From Rhynchonema sp. JSB1_4 (lineage: Eukaryota > Nematoda > Chromadorea > Monhysterida > Xyalidae): a stretch of 64,000 nucleotides of DNA. The notes beneath the pieces are model-generated. The model saw only the letters and a list, made by a program, of their open reading frames with translations, did not search any database and was not told the DNA's origin. This document shows, one piece after another, positions 1 through 11,477 of this stretch. The number at the start of each line of letters is the position of its first letter. The stretch's first letter is position 1. The position numbers and the translations under genes were made by a program. The stretch covers positions 20,966-84,965 of the forward strand of contig JASAMV010007728.1 in assembly GCA_030248065.1 (NCBI GenBank), written 5' to 3'.

Positions 1-104
1 TGTTGCACGGCATCAATTCCTATTCATTGGTGCCAAGAGGTTTCGATCAGATGGAAAACTACACGATGTGCGGCGACCCACGTGGTACAACTTTTTTCGG
101 GAAG
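1..104 (+). CDS. Possible 3' part of an exon of an unidentified gene
   Basis: The frame starting at base 3 is open and reads like protein (it contains the runs INSYSLVPRGF and MCGDPRGTTFFGK). It reaches a possible splice donor at 105 (AAG followed by gttggt) and stops about a dozen codons later if unspliced. No family was recognised and the upstream part lies outside the window. It could equally be a chance open frame, so this is a weak call. Confidence 0.22.
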
Positions 105-1680
105 GTTGGTGATCGCCACAGCAGTTTCACGGCTGCATGATTCCGTTACCTGACCGACAACAGTTTTGAAGGTGCACTATTTCGCAAATTGGATTCACAA
201 TCACACCAGCCAGGCGTACAAAAGTGAGCACGAAGCTTTTAAGGAACTGTAAATTTATCACGGTCTTCCTGTATCACAACTACGATTTGAAAGATACAAG
301 TTCAAAACAGGCCATGATACATAATATTATACCTATGCATGCCTACCTTCAAAGCATCTCCAGGCACATCTCGTAAAATTCATGGTCTTGACTTTAACTA
401 ATCGGTATAAATTGTGTGTATAGTCCGTCCATCAGCTCATGGCACTTTTGGTTGGGAGGTTCAGGTTCCGTTGTGAAAAAATTGTTCCTCCGCAAGGCAA
501 TGTCAGAGAATACCGGGCACCCCACGCAGCTGAGCAACAGATAAGTCTGAGAACATCGCAGCAGCACAAGTGACCATCTCGCCGCGCAAACATGGTTGCC
601 TGCCGCACCGGACCCTTCGTGGCCCGAACCGAAGCTTTAAAGCAATTTGAATGTGGAGCGACAGGAGCGCACTTAAATAGAGCCATGACTTCCTGAGATT
701 GACTGCGATTCTGTTGCTGACGGTGATAAGTCCTTTGGACCTTATGGTAGCTTAGGAGAAATCGCTGAGCACTAAATTGTCAGTCATTGGATTACTGTAT
801 GCTGTGATCCCTCCTTTGTAGCAAACCTATGCTGATGGAGCTCAGAAATAAAAAAAAAAAATACCGGGCACAAAAATAAAATAAAAACCGATTTCTCTTT
901 CTTTTCTTTTTTCGTACGCCAACCGGAACCGGAACAGCACTGGATCCTGTCAAGCTTTTCAGCTGACAAAAAGTGTCATGAGCTGATGGATGGACTATAA
1001 CAATTAATAACGTGTAGTGTGTTCGTGGTGGGATTCGAACAATAATAACGTAATAATAGATTATGAACACGCAATGAGATGCAACGCAGTATCAGACTCT
1101 GAAAATGAATATTGTGAGAAACTCTTGTTAATGAATATCACGTCTAATCACAATAGCAATTTTTGTGACCATATGTTTACAATACGAATAAAAGTGAGAA
1201 GTGTGTAGAAGTGTGAAGAAGTGTGTGTGTCCTTCGGTTTCCGGTTCATTCTCCTCCATGCTCAATCCCGACCCATAAAACCCTCCATCCTCCCCAACAG
1301 TAAAGAGAATAGAGAAAATAATAAATTTCCCAAAAAATGCAGTCAAACCTCGTTACTGTCATTTTGACGGGACCTGACAAATTAGGTAGGTATATGATTA
1401 TAACGAATTTATGACTGTAATAGGAACAGCACTTAAGGAATATTGCAGCGGAAATCCCGTATTTTAAGGTTCAACTCGTCATTAATCTTACAATTTGCAC
1501 TAGTTCTGTCGAAATGTGACTGCTTTTGATGCCATATGATGGAAAATAGTGTCGAAAAGCGGAGTGTTACTGTTTTGTCATGATAATCCAAAGTGCAAAA
1601 TGCCATTTTTCAGGTTCAACATTAGGGTATGACTATAACGAGACATCATTTTAACACGAAAGGAACGAGACCGCCAAATT

Positions 1681-1752
1681 TGTATTGCTCAGTGGTTGAG
1701 AAACGGCCCTGGTTAGGCGGAGGACTAGAGCTCGAATCCGAGTCGAAGAAAG
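1681..1752 (+). repeat. tRNA-like short repeat (SINE-like), copy 1
   Basis: The segment has a T-arm-like part (gagctcgaatccgagtc) preceded by ctggttaggcggaggac. It closely matches the reverse complement of 35829-35920, and both copies end in gtcgaagaaag. No full cloverleaf with paired acceptor stems could be drawn. I therefore call a tRNA-derived dispersed repeat or tRNA pseudogene, not a functional tRNA. Confidence 0.4.
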
Positions 1753-1931
1753 CATTATATTTTTTGTTCACAAAGAATTTGGAATGTTTATACATGGCGC
1801 TCACCGTTATTATAAAATTGTATTGTAATACTATTTCAAAACATGATGAGGATGGCAGAAAAAAATTTTACCTACCCGCTGCTTCGATTTTAGCATCATT
1901 TTTATGCTTTGCGCTGCGCACTGAATGAAAT

Positions 1932-2940
1932 CTGGTGAGTTTGATAGCATTTTTCCTCACTTATGTATTATTGCTTACACTTTGTCCAAACTTTGTCTTG
2001 CGGCTAATTTCTGTTTCCCCAGACAGGCGGTGCACTTGGACATCGTCGGGGTCAAATAATGTTATCATGCCCATGGGCTAATTCATTTGCGTGATTCTCT
2101 GTCAAAACCTGAGGCTCGCCTTTGAGTTTCAGGGTTCGCACGCCGCGCACCTTTTCTGTTCCACATTTTCTCAACAAAAAATTGTTTTGATCAAAGAAAC
2201 GTATTCGTGCAAAAAAATACAAAGTTTTGCTCAAAAAAAATACGCCACGCGGCGACCCACAGCACACCAAATCGGGACAGAGGTTGTATCGGTGAGCTGT
2301 GTGCGATGATCCGATCCCGCAGCCGTGACCCACAGCTATGATGTTTCACCAACCCACGCCGATGTGCGCTTGGGTGGTGAGTTTGATCGCATTTTTACTC
2401 ACTTATTATTGCTTACACTTTGTCCAAACTTTGTCTTGCAGCTGATTTCTGTTTCCCCAGACAGGCGGTAGGCGGTGCACTTGGACATCGTCGGGGTCAA
2501 ATAATGTTATCATGCCCATGGGCTAATTTATTTGCGTGATTCCCTGTCGAAAACTGAGGCTCTCCTTTGAGTTTCAGGGTTCGCACGTTCCTCAGCCGCT
2601 TTCGTGCAGTCCTTTTCACCGATGAGTTGATGATTGTGTTGTTTAGCCACGGCGATGTCACCAAAGTCGTGAGTTGAGCTGTGTTTTAATTCAGTTTTGT
2701 TTGGATCGTTTCCCAACAGTTTGTTATCTTTATTTCCGTCTGGACAAATGGTGTATGCACCAGGACGTCCGCAGTGTCAAGCTTGTTATCATGGCCATGT
2801 GTTTGTTCATCTGTGTGATCTACCGCTGCTGCTGTAGAATCTCATTTGAGTTTCAGGGATCGTGTCAACCTTTTGTCTCTGTTGATGTTGATGTTTCACG
2901 ACACCACGTCGATGTGCGCTTGGGTGGTAAGTTAACTGTC
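1932..2940 (+). repeat. Imperfect tandem repeat of about 450 bp, two clear units and one diverged
   Basis: The block gtgagtttgatagcattttt...ttccccagacaggcggtgcacttgg...gagtttcagggttcgcacg at 1932-2145 recurs at 2379-2587 with a few changes. The segment at about 2740-2870 carries a diverged version ending gagtttcagggatcg. The words cgatgtgcgcttgggtggt at 2361 and 2909 mark the same phase of successive units. The units contain donor-like gtgagt and acceptor-like tttccccag, so they may descend from an amplified exon, but no protein is recognisable. Confidence 0.55.
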
Positions 2941-4299
2941 GTTTTGCATTTTCGACCTTATTCGGTAGCTTTCTGTGATATTGTGCAACTATGTGGAAGT
3001 GAAACGCATAATCTGGAACCACACTGTCGTTGTGCTCCAAAAAACTTTATATTTTGTGTGATTTTCAATCCACGTCGAAAAGATTTTGTTGATCAACTTG
3101 AATGAAAGGATGGCATTTTTCAGTGGCAGGACGCCCGCGTTCCAAATCTACACACACAGCGATCGCCGTTGCTTGAGTTGACTTTTATTGACGGACTGTT
3201 GCTTCTTAAGTTTCTTTTGACTTTTAACTCTCTGTGAGCGAACGCTGCATAGATGCTCTGGAGGCTTGTATTACACTGGTCAACTCAAGTGGTCAAATCA
3301 CTTCGTCAACTCACATTGTAGGGTTGTCAACTCACGCCGAATATTTTTATGCTGAAAAAAACTGTTCCGAAAAACATGGTGCGCTAAAATAATGCATACA
3401 GTGTCTCAGAAGTATGCCCTTTCACTTTTTCTTTTACGTCATCACTAATGTTATAGCGGACGGATTTTGTTCCTTTGTGGCGCAATCGAATGACACGGCG
3501 ATTCTGCATATAGGAATGTACAAAATAATCCATCTCACAAATTTCCCTCATTTCTCAAGGCCAGTTTATGACTCGAAGTTGAGCTTTTTTCAACAAGCAA
3601 GTAAATGGAACGGTAAAAGCGCTAAACGCGGACTGGAAGACTCACTACCAAGGAAAAAAGTTGCCGGATTTCCATTCCGTCAAAAAATACCAACAAAGCA
3701 CGTCTGTTTCGGGCATGAAAACTGAAGAATGACGCTGGTAAGCTTCCAATGACCTCATGCAATGTTTCAACGCGGCAACCGCCCACGCACCTCGCCCACG
3801 CAGGCTGTTGTGAAACTCAGCTTAAACCATGAGCTTGGTTGAAATTATTTCAAAAAAGTTTGTCAGTTTTTGTTTGTAATTTTCTTCACTATTTATGCGT
3901 GTTTTTCACAGAAAATTTTCAATTTTTTTGTTGGTTTGCAGAATGGGAGATTTGCGCTATGACACAGAGCGCCGTGTGTTCATGGTGTTATAATTTGCAA
4001 AGAACGGAATCGGTGAGAAGGACTCAATTTGAGTATGCAGCTCAGTTTCTCGGTGAAAAAGGGGCGCGGGTGCCTATTTTCGTGCACATGCAGTATCAGT
4101 GCACCTGGGCATATTTTCCCGCTCAAATTTATCGTGAACACCCTGTAATTCAGTGTGTTTGCACCGCGACACCGCATGCTTGCAATTTTTCGCTATAACA
4201 TGGGCGTGGAGGCAATGACCTGAGAAGCTTTGTGCTGTGGATTAAAAGATTCGTAAAGGTGAGCCATAGCAACACCAATCACACGTAGCGAGCAACACG

Positions 4300-4480
4300 T
4301 GGTTTCCGTGTGAAGCCGATAAACAACGCACACGCGACGACAACGTGTGCCAAATGTTTCATGATCTCAGCGTTTTCACACGCAAACGAAACGAGACGTG
4401 GCTACAGTAACCAATGTCTAAGAATTCAGTGTGATACGGTATGTCCACGACTGCAAAGCACGGCTGGTTTGCCATTAAAC
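4300..4480. repeat. Dispersed repeat R1, copy 1
   Basis: The words tgtgaagccgataaacaa, aaatgtttcatg, gagacgtggctacagtaac, aagaattcag and ctgcaaagcacggctggttt occur in this order. The same order of words recurs at 5605-5780. Part of the series returns at 5950-6075, where cgtggctacagtagcc is followed by caaagcatggctggtttgcc. This is a non-coding dispersed element, probably a MITE. Confidence 0.55.
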
Positions 4481-4616
4481 CGGGCAACCGGATATCGCAT
4501 GCTCTCAGAATCCGGCCTTTCGCAATAAAATGTGACTATATACGATGAGTGATCACAAAAACATCGTTTAAACAAAATGAAATGCGTTTAAATTGTGAGA
4601 ATTAATTTTTACAAAT

Positions 4617-4851
4617 TTGCTTTCGGGAACAAACTCGAGCTTGTGCCGACTTACGCTCCCCCTTTTGATCAGGCAACGACAGAACATTTAGTAGGGAATC
4701 CAACCAGCTCGTCAACCAACAGCCACGTGTGAAATGTTTCACAAAGGTTTCATCTGTCAGCGAGCTGGTTCTTGTCTTAGTCTCACTTCCTTTCATGATC
4801 AAAAGGGTGAGCGTAAGTCGGCACAAGCTCGCGTTTGTTCCTGAAAGCAAC
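4617..4851. repeat. Foldback element (hairpin) with GTGAAATGTTTCAC at its centre
   Basis: The left arm at 4617-4672 (gctttcgggaacaaac...gtgccgacttacgctc) is the near reverse complement of 4793-4850 (gagcgtaagtcggcac...gtttgttcctgaaagc). An inner pair, aaccagctcg and cgagctggtt, continues the hairpin. The apex holds a near-palindromic GTGAAATGTTTCAC at 4729-4742. No coding content is seen. Confidence 0.65.
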
Positions 4852-5100
4852 TTTTCAAAGATAAATTCTGACAGTTTTAACGTGGTTTATCTCGTTTGAT
4901 CGTTGTTTTTGTGACCGTTGGACATAAACAGTCTAACTTCGTAGTAAAAAAGCAAGCATGAGATATACGGTTTCCAGCTTTAAACAGCGCTGGGGTCTAA
5001 ATAAAACCAACAAAATGATGAGAGATAAAAATTTGATGGTTGTTATACTTTTGTATTTTAATACAATAAAACCTCGTCGTTACCATAACGAATCATCGTG

Positions 5101-8100
5101 ATGAGTTTACAGTTTAAGCGAAGCGTTGTTACTACTGCGGTGCTTGTTTGCGCCTTGCTGTTCTACATCAATACCACCAAAACAAACATCTCAAAAAAAC
5201 ATGGTTTGCCGGCAACATTGTCGGTTGAATCAATCACAACAGAGCCCAAAGTCCTGACACCACAGTCAAACAATGAAGCAACTACCCCAACAACTAAACT
5301 GCGGCAACAAACAGATATTGGCGGGAAATGCGATCTCACGACCGATTACAAGGGATGGTGGAATCGGAGCACGTACGATTACGAATCGATAATGGCTGAT
5401 TATTCAGGTTTGAACGGGCTCCCAGTCCCGGATTCGGAATCCCAAGAATTTTTTCACGCCGATTCCCAAATTCGGACCCCGAGAATTCAAAAAGCTGAAT
5501 CCCAAATCCCTATCCTAAATCTGAACATTTTTGGGCCAATGTTATACGTTATCACCATGAATTCTTACATTACACACCTAAATGGTTAGCCACGTCTCAT
5601 TTGGTTTGCGTGTGAAGCCGATAAACAATACACGCACGACGACGAAAACGCGCGCTAAATGTTTCATGGATAATCTTGGTGCTTTTACACGCAGACGAGA
5701 CGTGGCTACAGTAACCCGTGCGTAAGAATTCAGAGTGACACGGCATGGTTCAAGTCTGCAAAGCACGGCTGGTTTGCCTTTACCGAGTTCCACAGGCAAA
5801 CCAGTCATGCTTTGCAGTCCGAACCCTGAGTTACCCTGACTTTGTCACACCTAAAAATGGTTCGGGTTACTGCCAGCCACGCCTTGCACGGTTTGCTTGT
5901 GAGAGCGCCAAAATCATGAAACATCATTCATTCAGCATGGTGAAAGATGTGGTCGTGCGTATGTGTTATATGTGTTGTCAAAACGTGGCTACAGTAGCCC
6001 GAACCATTTTAGGTATGACAAATGCAGGGTGATACGATACGGTATTGTTCAGGACAACAAAGCATGGCTGGTTTGCCTTTACGTTTGGTAAAATTTCGTT
6101 CGATCCCCACCCAGAAATCGATTTATTCACTCGACGCACTGACGCGGAGGAATTCAACGCGCCGTTCACAGCAGTGGTACAAATGAAAAATATCGAATTC
6201 GACTTTGAGACCGTTGTGCCGAAAACGATAGAGCAAATCACAAATCAGGCAGACGAAGGAGCACAACACGATCCACGGTAATGTTCTGGGCGGACGTCTA
6301 CGACACACTATTTTTTTTCTTTTTTTGACGAAAACTTTTTTGTTGGAAAGGGTGTTGTAAATGACGTTTGAGCAGAAATGAAATCGATATTTGTCAAAAA
6401 TTGAAAATTTCAAAAACAATTAAGGGAAACTTTTTTAATTAAGAGCTTTTTTCGAAACAACCCTGCTATTGGTCGCACAATGCAATGACTATTATAACAA
6501 TTCATCCAAAAATTTTCCGGAATGGTAAAGCAGGTCTCGCTGCAGATTACAAGCGTTCTATTTATATTTTTTCCGAAACATTTCTGCCGATATCACGCTC
6601 ACTGTGTTCAAGCAGCTTCACTGTAATATCGCTAGAAATGTTTTGGAAAAAAATATAAATAGAACGCTCGTGATCTGCAGCGAGACGTGCCTTACCATGT
6701 GGACTGGGAAGTCTGCTAGCCAGCGCAACGTGTAGCGTGTGGCGTGCAAAGGTCGGAGGTTCGAGTCCTTCCGGGAGCATACGTTTGGTGTAGCGGTTCA
6801 GAGTTCACAATCGTTCAGGAAAATTTTTGAATTGTTTCTTATAATGTAGTCATTGTACGACCAACACAACATCAAAGTCGTAGTTTTTGACATAACTACT
6901 GTACAAACTGTACTGTACCACACAGTACAAAAACACGCGCTACGCAAACTTTTGGCCCCTAGAGGTTATATTTCTGACAAAATGCCTATTGAATTATGCA
7001 ACGACGTTTCCATATTTCAGCTTAAAGTTGACCAAATCGAACTTCCGATGTTTCACGTACAACAAAAAGACCGTCTCGCCATCAGCATCAAAAATACTTC
7101 TTGCATTGATACAGACTTATTACAGCAATAGGGAGGACACCACATTCACATGCTCTCGTTTGAAGAAAAATCATACCGTGACGAGCGGAGAAAATGCCAA
7201 AGTGAGAAAAAAACGGAAAATAAACAGTGTACATTGTGAGAGAAAACAATTGGGCAAAACTTAAGTAGTGGACGTGCTCAAAACCACACCAATAAACATG
7301 TTGTGTGAGAACACACTGCATGCTTTGGCCCATGCGATGACATTGCGGCTGAATGCAGGGTTGAAAAAAATTTTTTTTTGTTAACGAGCTTTTTTTTAAA
7401 AAAAATTTTTTTTTGATTTTGTTTGACGAAAATTTTTTTTATTAGAAAAAGTGTTGCAAACGACGTTTCAGGATAAATGAAATCGATACAACTTATTTTT
7501 CATCAAAAATTGAAAAATTTTCGCCTGAGACCAAACTTGTGTGGTGACACCCGTTAGTATTGTGCAGATTCTATGGTCTCCGACCAGTCTGAGGTTGATG
7601 TTCGCTAACGATGTTACTCTAATGTATTGTAGCATGCAGTACAACGTATTTTAATGCATCCAATGCCGTATATCTGGTATACGACCATCAAAATATCGAT
7701 TACAGCCCAAATCTTGCGTGTCAGATCGACTTTGCGCGCCCGGTTTTGCACCAGACTTGCATATATACATGTGTAGTAGCGTGCAGTAGTACATTATCGG
7801 TGCCACATCACTATAAAAGACCAGCCCCGCGCATCCCTGTACGGATTTGGGCACAATACAGGGCGCCGCAGGCGCGATTTTGGAAAAATTGTCCCGTCCA
7901 CAGGAAAAAAGTGCCAATTTTTGGCTTCGAAAAAGGCCATTTTTGGTCATTTCAGTCCTTTTTGGGCAACTTTTTTTATTAAAAAAAAGCAAAACCTGAG
8001 TTTCAAAAAAAATTTTTTTTAAATTTTTTTAATTAACCACTTTTTTTGAAACAACCCTGGCTAAATGGTTAGCCGTCGGAGACTACACTGTAGATCAATT

Positions 8101-10853
8101 ATCGGTTGCGACCAGAATAAAAGTTGTTGACAGATCAGAGACGGCAACCTTATGCTGGTTTAAGCTCGTACTGTCCTCAGCTTAGATTGTCAGCCATTGT
8201 CGTCAACTCCCATGTATAATTTCCCGCGTTCATTTCCGGATGGATGCTTGAGTTGACGACTGAACCATTAGCCCTGGTTTAAACATCATCATATAGTGCA
8301 TGCCTGTCACGGTTAAAGGTGCTGGTTAACAACCCTTCGACCGCGCTTGATCTTGGGGGCAGAATATATAAACAAAGTTTGGACGTCGTGTTGCTCGACC
8401 CTAATCTGGCGAGCCGATTGGTAGCTTTCCTGATGTTTCACGGCCACGTCGTAGTTTGCCCCTGGTGAAAAAAAACTGAAAAAATTTGAAACGCTGCTGT
8501 GACGCGAATATGCCGTTTTAAAGTTTGATACTTGAGTGACAGCAACCTCCACCATTGTGGCAAAAACTGCAATGCACAACAATAGCTATTGAAACGTCCG
8601 CACTGATGAATAAAAAAATAAAAGATTTCAGAAACCTGGTCATTTTTTGCTAGGATTTTGTACTCGTGTAATTTTAAGCATCTGTGGTAAATGAAATAAG
8701 TCGTCAATTACAAATAAAAATCCTCTAATTATCAGGTTCCTTTTTTGTGCTTCCCAGTTTTCAAAACCCGACACAGCTCACACAATGTTTACCGCAACAT
8801 GCGCAATGCAGCCTTTCCAATGCGCACACACACAAAGCTTGCCAGCTGTGAAACATTGCTGTGTTGTCGCTGTGCCGACTGTGTGTTGTCGTTGTGTGTG
8901 CGCTTTTAGAATGGCTGCCTTGCGCATGTTGTGGTAAACATTGTGTGAGCTGTGTAGGGTTTTGAAAACTGGGAAGCACAAAAAAGGAACCTGATAATTA
9001 GAGGATTTTTATTTGTAATTGACGACTTATTTCATTTACCACAGATGCTTAAAATTACACGAGTACAAAATCCTAGCAAAAAATGACCAGGTTTCTGAAA
9101 TCTTTTATTTTTTTATTCATCAGTGCGGACGTTTCAATAGCTATTGTGCATTGCAGTTTTTGCCACAATGTTGGAGGTTGCTTTCATTTCACTCAAGTAT
9201 CAAACTTTAAAACGGCATATTCGCGTCACAGCAGCGTTTCAAATTTTTTCAGTTTTTTTCACCAGGGGCAAACTTCAACGTGACCGTGAAACATCAGGAG
9301 GCAACCAATCGGCTCGCCAGATTAGGGTCGAGCAATACGATGTCCAAACTTTGTTCATATGTTCTATCCCCTAGATCAAGCGCGGTCGAAGGGTTGTTAA
9401 CCAGCAGCTTTAAAGGGCTCGTGCGTGTGTGTTACTTTCGCACGCTACTTTTGTACTCCGCCACACTCTGTGATTTCCAATTACAGTTGGTCTCCATCGA
9501 ACATCCCGTCGTGATTTTGGCCAGAAAAGACGACCATAACCCATTCTTCATGACCGGATTGGCTCTGAACGCTTTCATTAGCATGCATTTGGCACAGGTT
9601 GGATTTTAGCACATATTTTTTGTACTGTGACCATAATGCGCCTGTCCACTCTTTCGCTTACAGACAAATTTTGTTTTTAATAGTGATAGAGTCGGAGCAT
9701 TAATTTCGATCAGAGCAAAAGTTGCTCAAAATGAATGGGTTACCGCTAGCGCGTCAACACGGCTTGAACACTACAGAGCATAATTGAAACAGAATTAGTC
9801 TACAATGTCTGGAAGCCCTGAAGGGCAAGTTTTTCATTTAAAGGCCATTTTCTCAAATAGTAGTACGCCTAAAAGTAGGATATTGATAAATTCATAGCTG
9901 ATTTCGCTCGGTTAAATTTGCAGTTCAATCGTTCCAACACCCAGTTGCTTCTGATGGACGATGGTTGTCCGATGTGCCAGCATGTTCACGAAGAAGACTA
10001 CGAAACATTACATTTACTGCACACCACCGTTGCACCAAACAAACCAGTACTTTATGCGCGACAGATGTTTCACAAACGATTGAGACTCGCGCGTGCACTG
10101 GTCGGACCCAGTGAGTACGCCGGACCGCTGATGAATTATTTGGACCATGCCAGTGACGGACATCAACCGAACCCGCCTTGTGCGCTGTCAGATTTGATGA
10201 TTGATTTCAAACAATTCGTCAAGAACGCGTTCAATGTAAATCGGGATCTGAGAACAACGGGCGAATTGCGCGTGACATTTGTGACGAGATCGAAAGGAGC
10301 GAAAAATGAACGGTTAGGCCTGGTGTTGCTCGCGGAATTCAAAAAGGTCAAATAGCAATGTGGTGTTTCATTTCAGAAACCTGCATCGTCAACTTCTGAA
10401 CGAACGAGAAGTGATCACGGCGACACAAAAAGCAATCGCCGATCTGATGAAAAACATCACAGTCATTTGTGAGGCGGTTAATTTCGCCAAGCTCAAATAC
10501 AGGGATCAATTGCTTGCGGCGGGTGCCACCGACGTTTTGATCGGTATGCATGGCGCGGGCATGGTCAATGCATTGTGGCTGCCGACCAACGCTCGTGTTT
10601 GGGAGATATTCCCGAAACACATGCACCGTTTTGGATATCGGCAGGTGAACTGAAAAGTTTTGCTTATTTTGACGCAGATTTTGCTTATTTCACGATAGGA
10701 TGATTGGTTCATGATCAACCTTCGATCGAACAGGTTTGTCGCTACACCGGTTGTCGCTATCAAGAATACAGAGGCGGTAAAGACAAGGAGAATGACGGGA
10801 AAATACTGAATATTGAGGAATGGATCACTTTTATGAAACAAAACATGAAATGA
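5101..10853 (+). CDS. GT61-family glycosyltransferase (beta-1,2-xylosyltransferase/EOGT-like), about 477 aa, seven-exon model
   Basis: This should be a type II Golgi/ER glycosyltransferase that moves a sugar onto a glycan or glycoprotein. Exons with matching phases are 5101-5407, 6115-6277, 9266-9341 (tentative), 9487-9597, 9924-10312, 10377-10644 and 10734-10853. The N-terminus has a short cytoplasmic stretch and a signal-anchor (VVTTAVLVCALLFYI), then a Thr/Asn-rich stem. The catalytic part shows GT61 hallmarks: LLLMDD, ELRVTFVTRS, the LLNEREVI segment, and ATDVLIGMHGAGMVNALWL followed by WEIFP. Spacing resembles plant-type xylosyltransferase more than EOGT, but I cannot settle the subfamily. 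The third exon lies in the right arm of a large palindrome and is chosen only because it fixes the phase (2 to 0), so that part is uncertain. The introns carry an hAT-like element, the palindrome and R1 repeats. Confidence 0.72.
5600..6085. repeat. Dispersed repeat R1, copies 2 and 3 (head to head)
   Basis: Bases 5605-5780 repeat the 4300-4480 unit. From 5788 the unit continues inverted (aggcaaaccagtcatgctttgcag is the complement of the end of the previous copy). A further copy ends at 6060-6080. The copies lie in the first intron of the GT61 gene. The inverted words with atgtttcat or atgaaacat between them make this a foldback arrangement. Confidence 0.5.
6530..6694. repeat. Short foldback element
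   Basis: The left arm (caggtctcgctgcagattacaag, then cgttctatttatatttttt) pairs with the right arm (aaaaatataaatagaacg, then ctcgtgatctgcagcgagac). The inner words gaaacatttct and agaaatgtttt also pair. The hairpin sits in a GT61 intron and has no coding content. Confidence 0.65.
7356..8059. mobile_element. Non-autonomous hAT-like element (MITE), about 704 bp
   Basis: The termini are CAGGGTTG at 7356 and CAACCCTG ending at 8059, both backed by A/T runs. The flanking 8-mers GCTGAATG (7348-7355) and GCTAAATG (8060-8067) differ by one base and look like an 8-bp target duplication. That size and the CAG start are typical of hAT transposons. No transposase frame is present. It lies in an intron of the GT61 gene. 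Confidence 0.6.
8313..9413. repeat. Near-perfect 1.1-kb palindrome (inverted duplication without spacer)
   Basis: The left arm from 8313 and the right arm ending at 9413 are reverse complements about a centre near 8863. For example gctggttaac at 8321 pairs with gttaaccagc ending at 9405. The pairing runs through the middle (cacaatgtttaccgcaacatgcgc against gcgcatgttgtggtaaacattgtg), leaving almost no loop. The arms differ by scattered substitutions and a small indel. The right arm contains the tentative GT61 exon 9266-9341, and the left arm carries the same sequence inverted, with a longer open minus-strand frame. Confidence 0.85.
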
Positions 10854-11477
10854 ATAGGTGGGCGATTTGTTGGCATTGAATGATTGTTGTCGCATTGCAT
10901 GTGATTCCATTGTTTTTCCACTGAAATGAAAGTTCGCATTGCATGAAGATGCCTGGATTTATCACCCAATTCTAGAAAGCTTGATGTACAGTACGGGTGC
11001 AATTCTAGGCTGAAAGTTGAAGTCGCGTGCACGACACGTGAATGGTCATTGATTGATGTACATACGCACGGTTATTAGCATTTGCAGTGCTCCAAATTGC
11101 ACACTGCTGTGTTCGCATTGGTTGCATTTGAATGGTTCACTCCGTCGTGTATGTCCGTTCGTGTGCAAAAGCAAAAAGCAAAAAGTTCACAGCACACATT
11201 TTGCTTTTTGTTTTTCGTTTTTGTCTACAGTACCTGCGCCAAAGCTGACGGTGATTGTTTGACGTCTGTTATGCCATGCTGACTGAATCACTAGTTTTTT
11301 GTGACAAACAATACAGTGCACAATCATAATTTTTCACAAGAAAAGACAAGAGAAACTCGAAATACAAAAATACCGAATGATTATACAGTGTATCACAGAA
11401 TATACGCTTCAAAAACTCAGGAATCGCGCGCTTTGCGCGTCAGATACACTCATTTATTCGACCAAATTTTATGAACA
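10854..11477. other. Short convergent intergenic gap
   Basis: This is the space between the 3' ends of the + strand GT61 gene and the - strand PPPDE gene. A small A/T-rich inverted word pair occurs at 11165-11225 (gcaaaaagcaaaaag against tttgctttttgttttt). A minus-strand AATAAA (tttatt on +) at about 11453 is a plausible polyadenylation signal for the PPPDE gene. Nothing else can be supported. Confidence 0.5.

Larger units (their letters stand above)
105..5100. other. Intergenic stretch dominated by repeats
   Basis: No coding region here can be supported. The open frames are short, lack splice-compatible partners and fall in repeated sequence. The stretch holds a tRNA-like repeat near 1.7 kb, an imperfect tandem repeat near 1.9-2.9 kb, a dispersed repeat unit near 4.3 kb and a foldback near 4.6-4.85 kb. 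Bases 2950-4180 show nothing I can name. Confidence 0.5.

Noticed and set aside
6720..6780. Possible tRNA gene (ggaggttcgagtccttcc near 6755)
   Set aside because: The T-arm is plausible, but the acceptor stem partner of gggagca and a proper anticodon arm are missing upstream.
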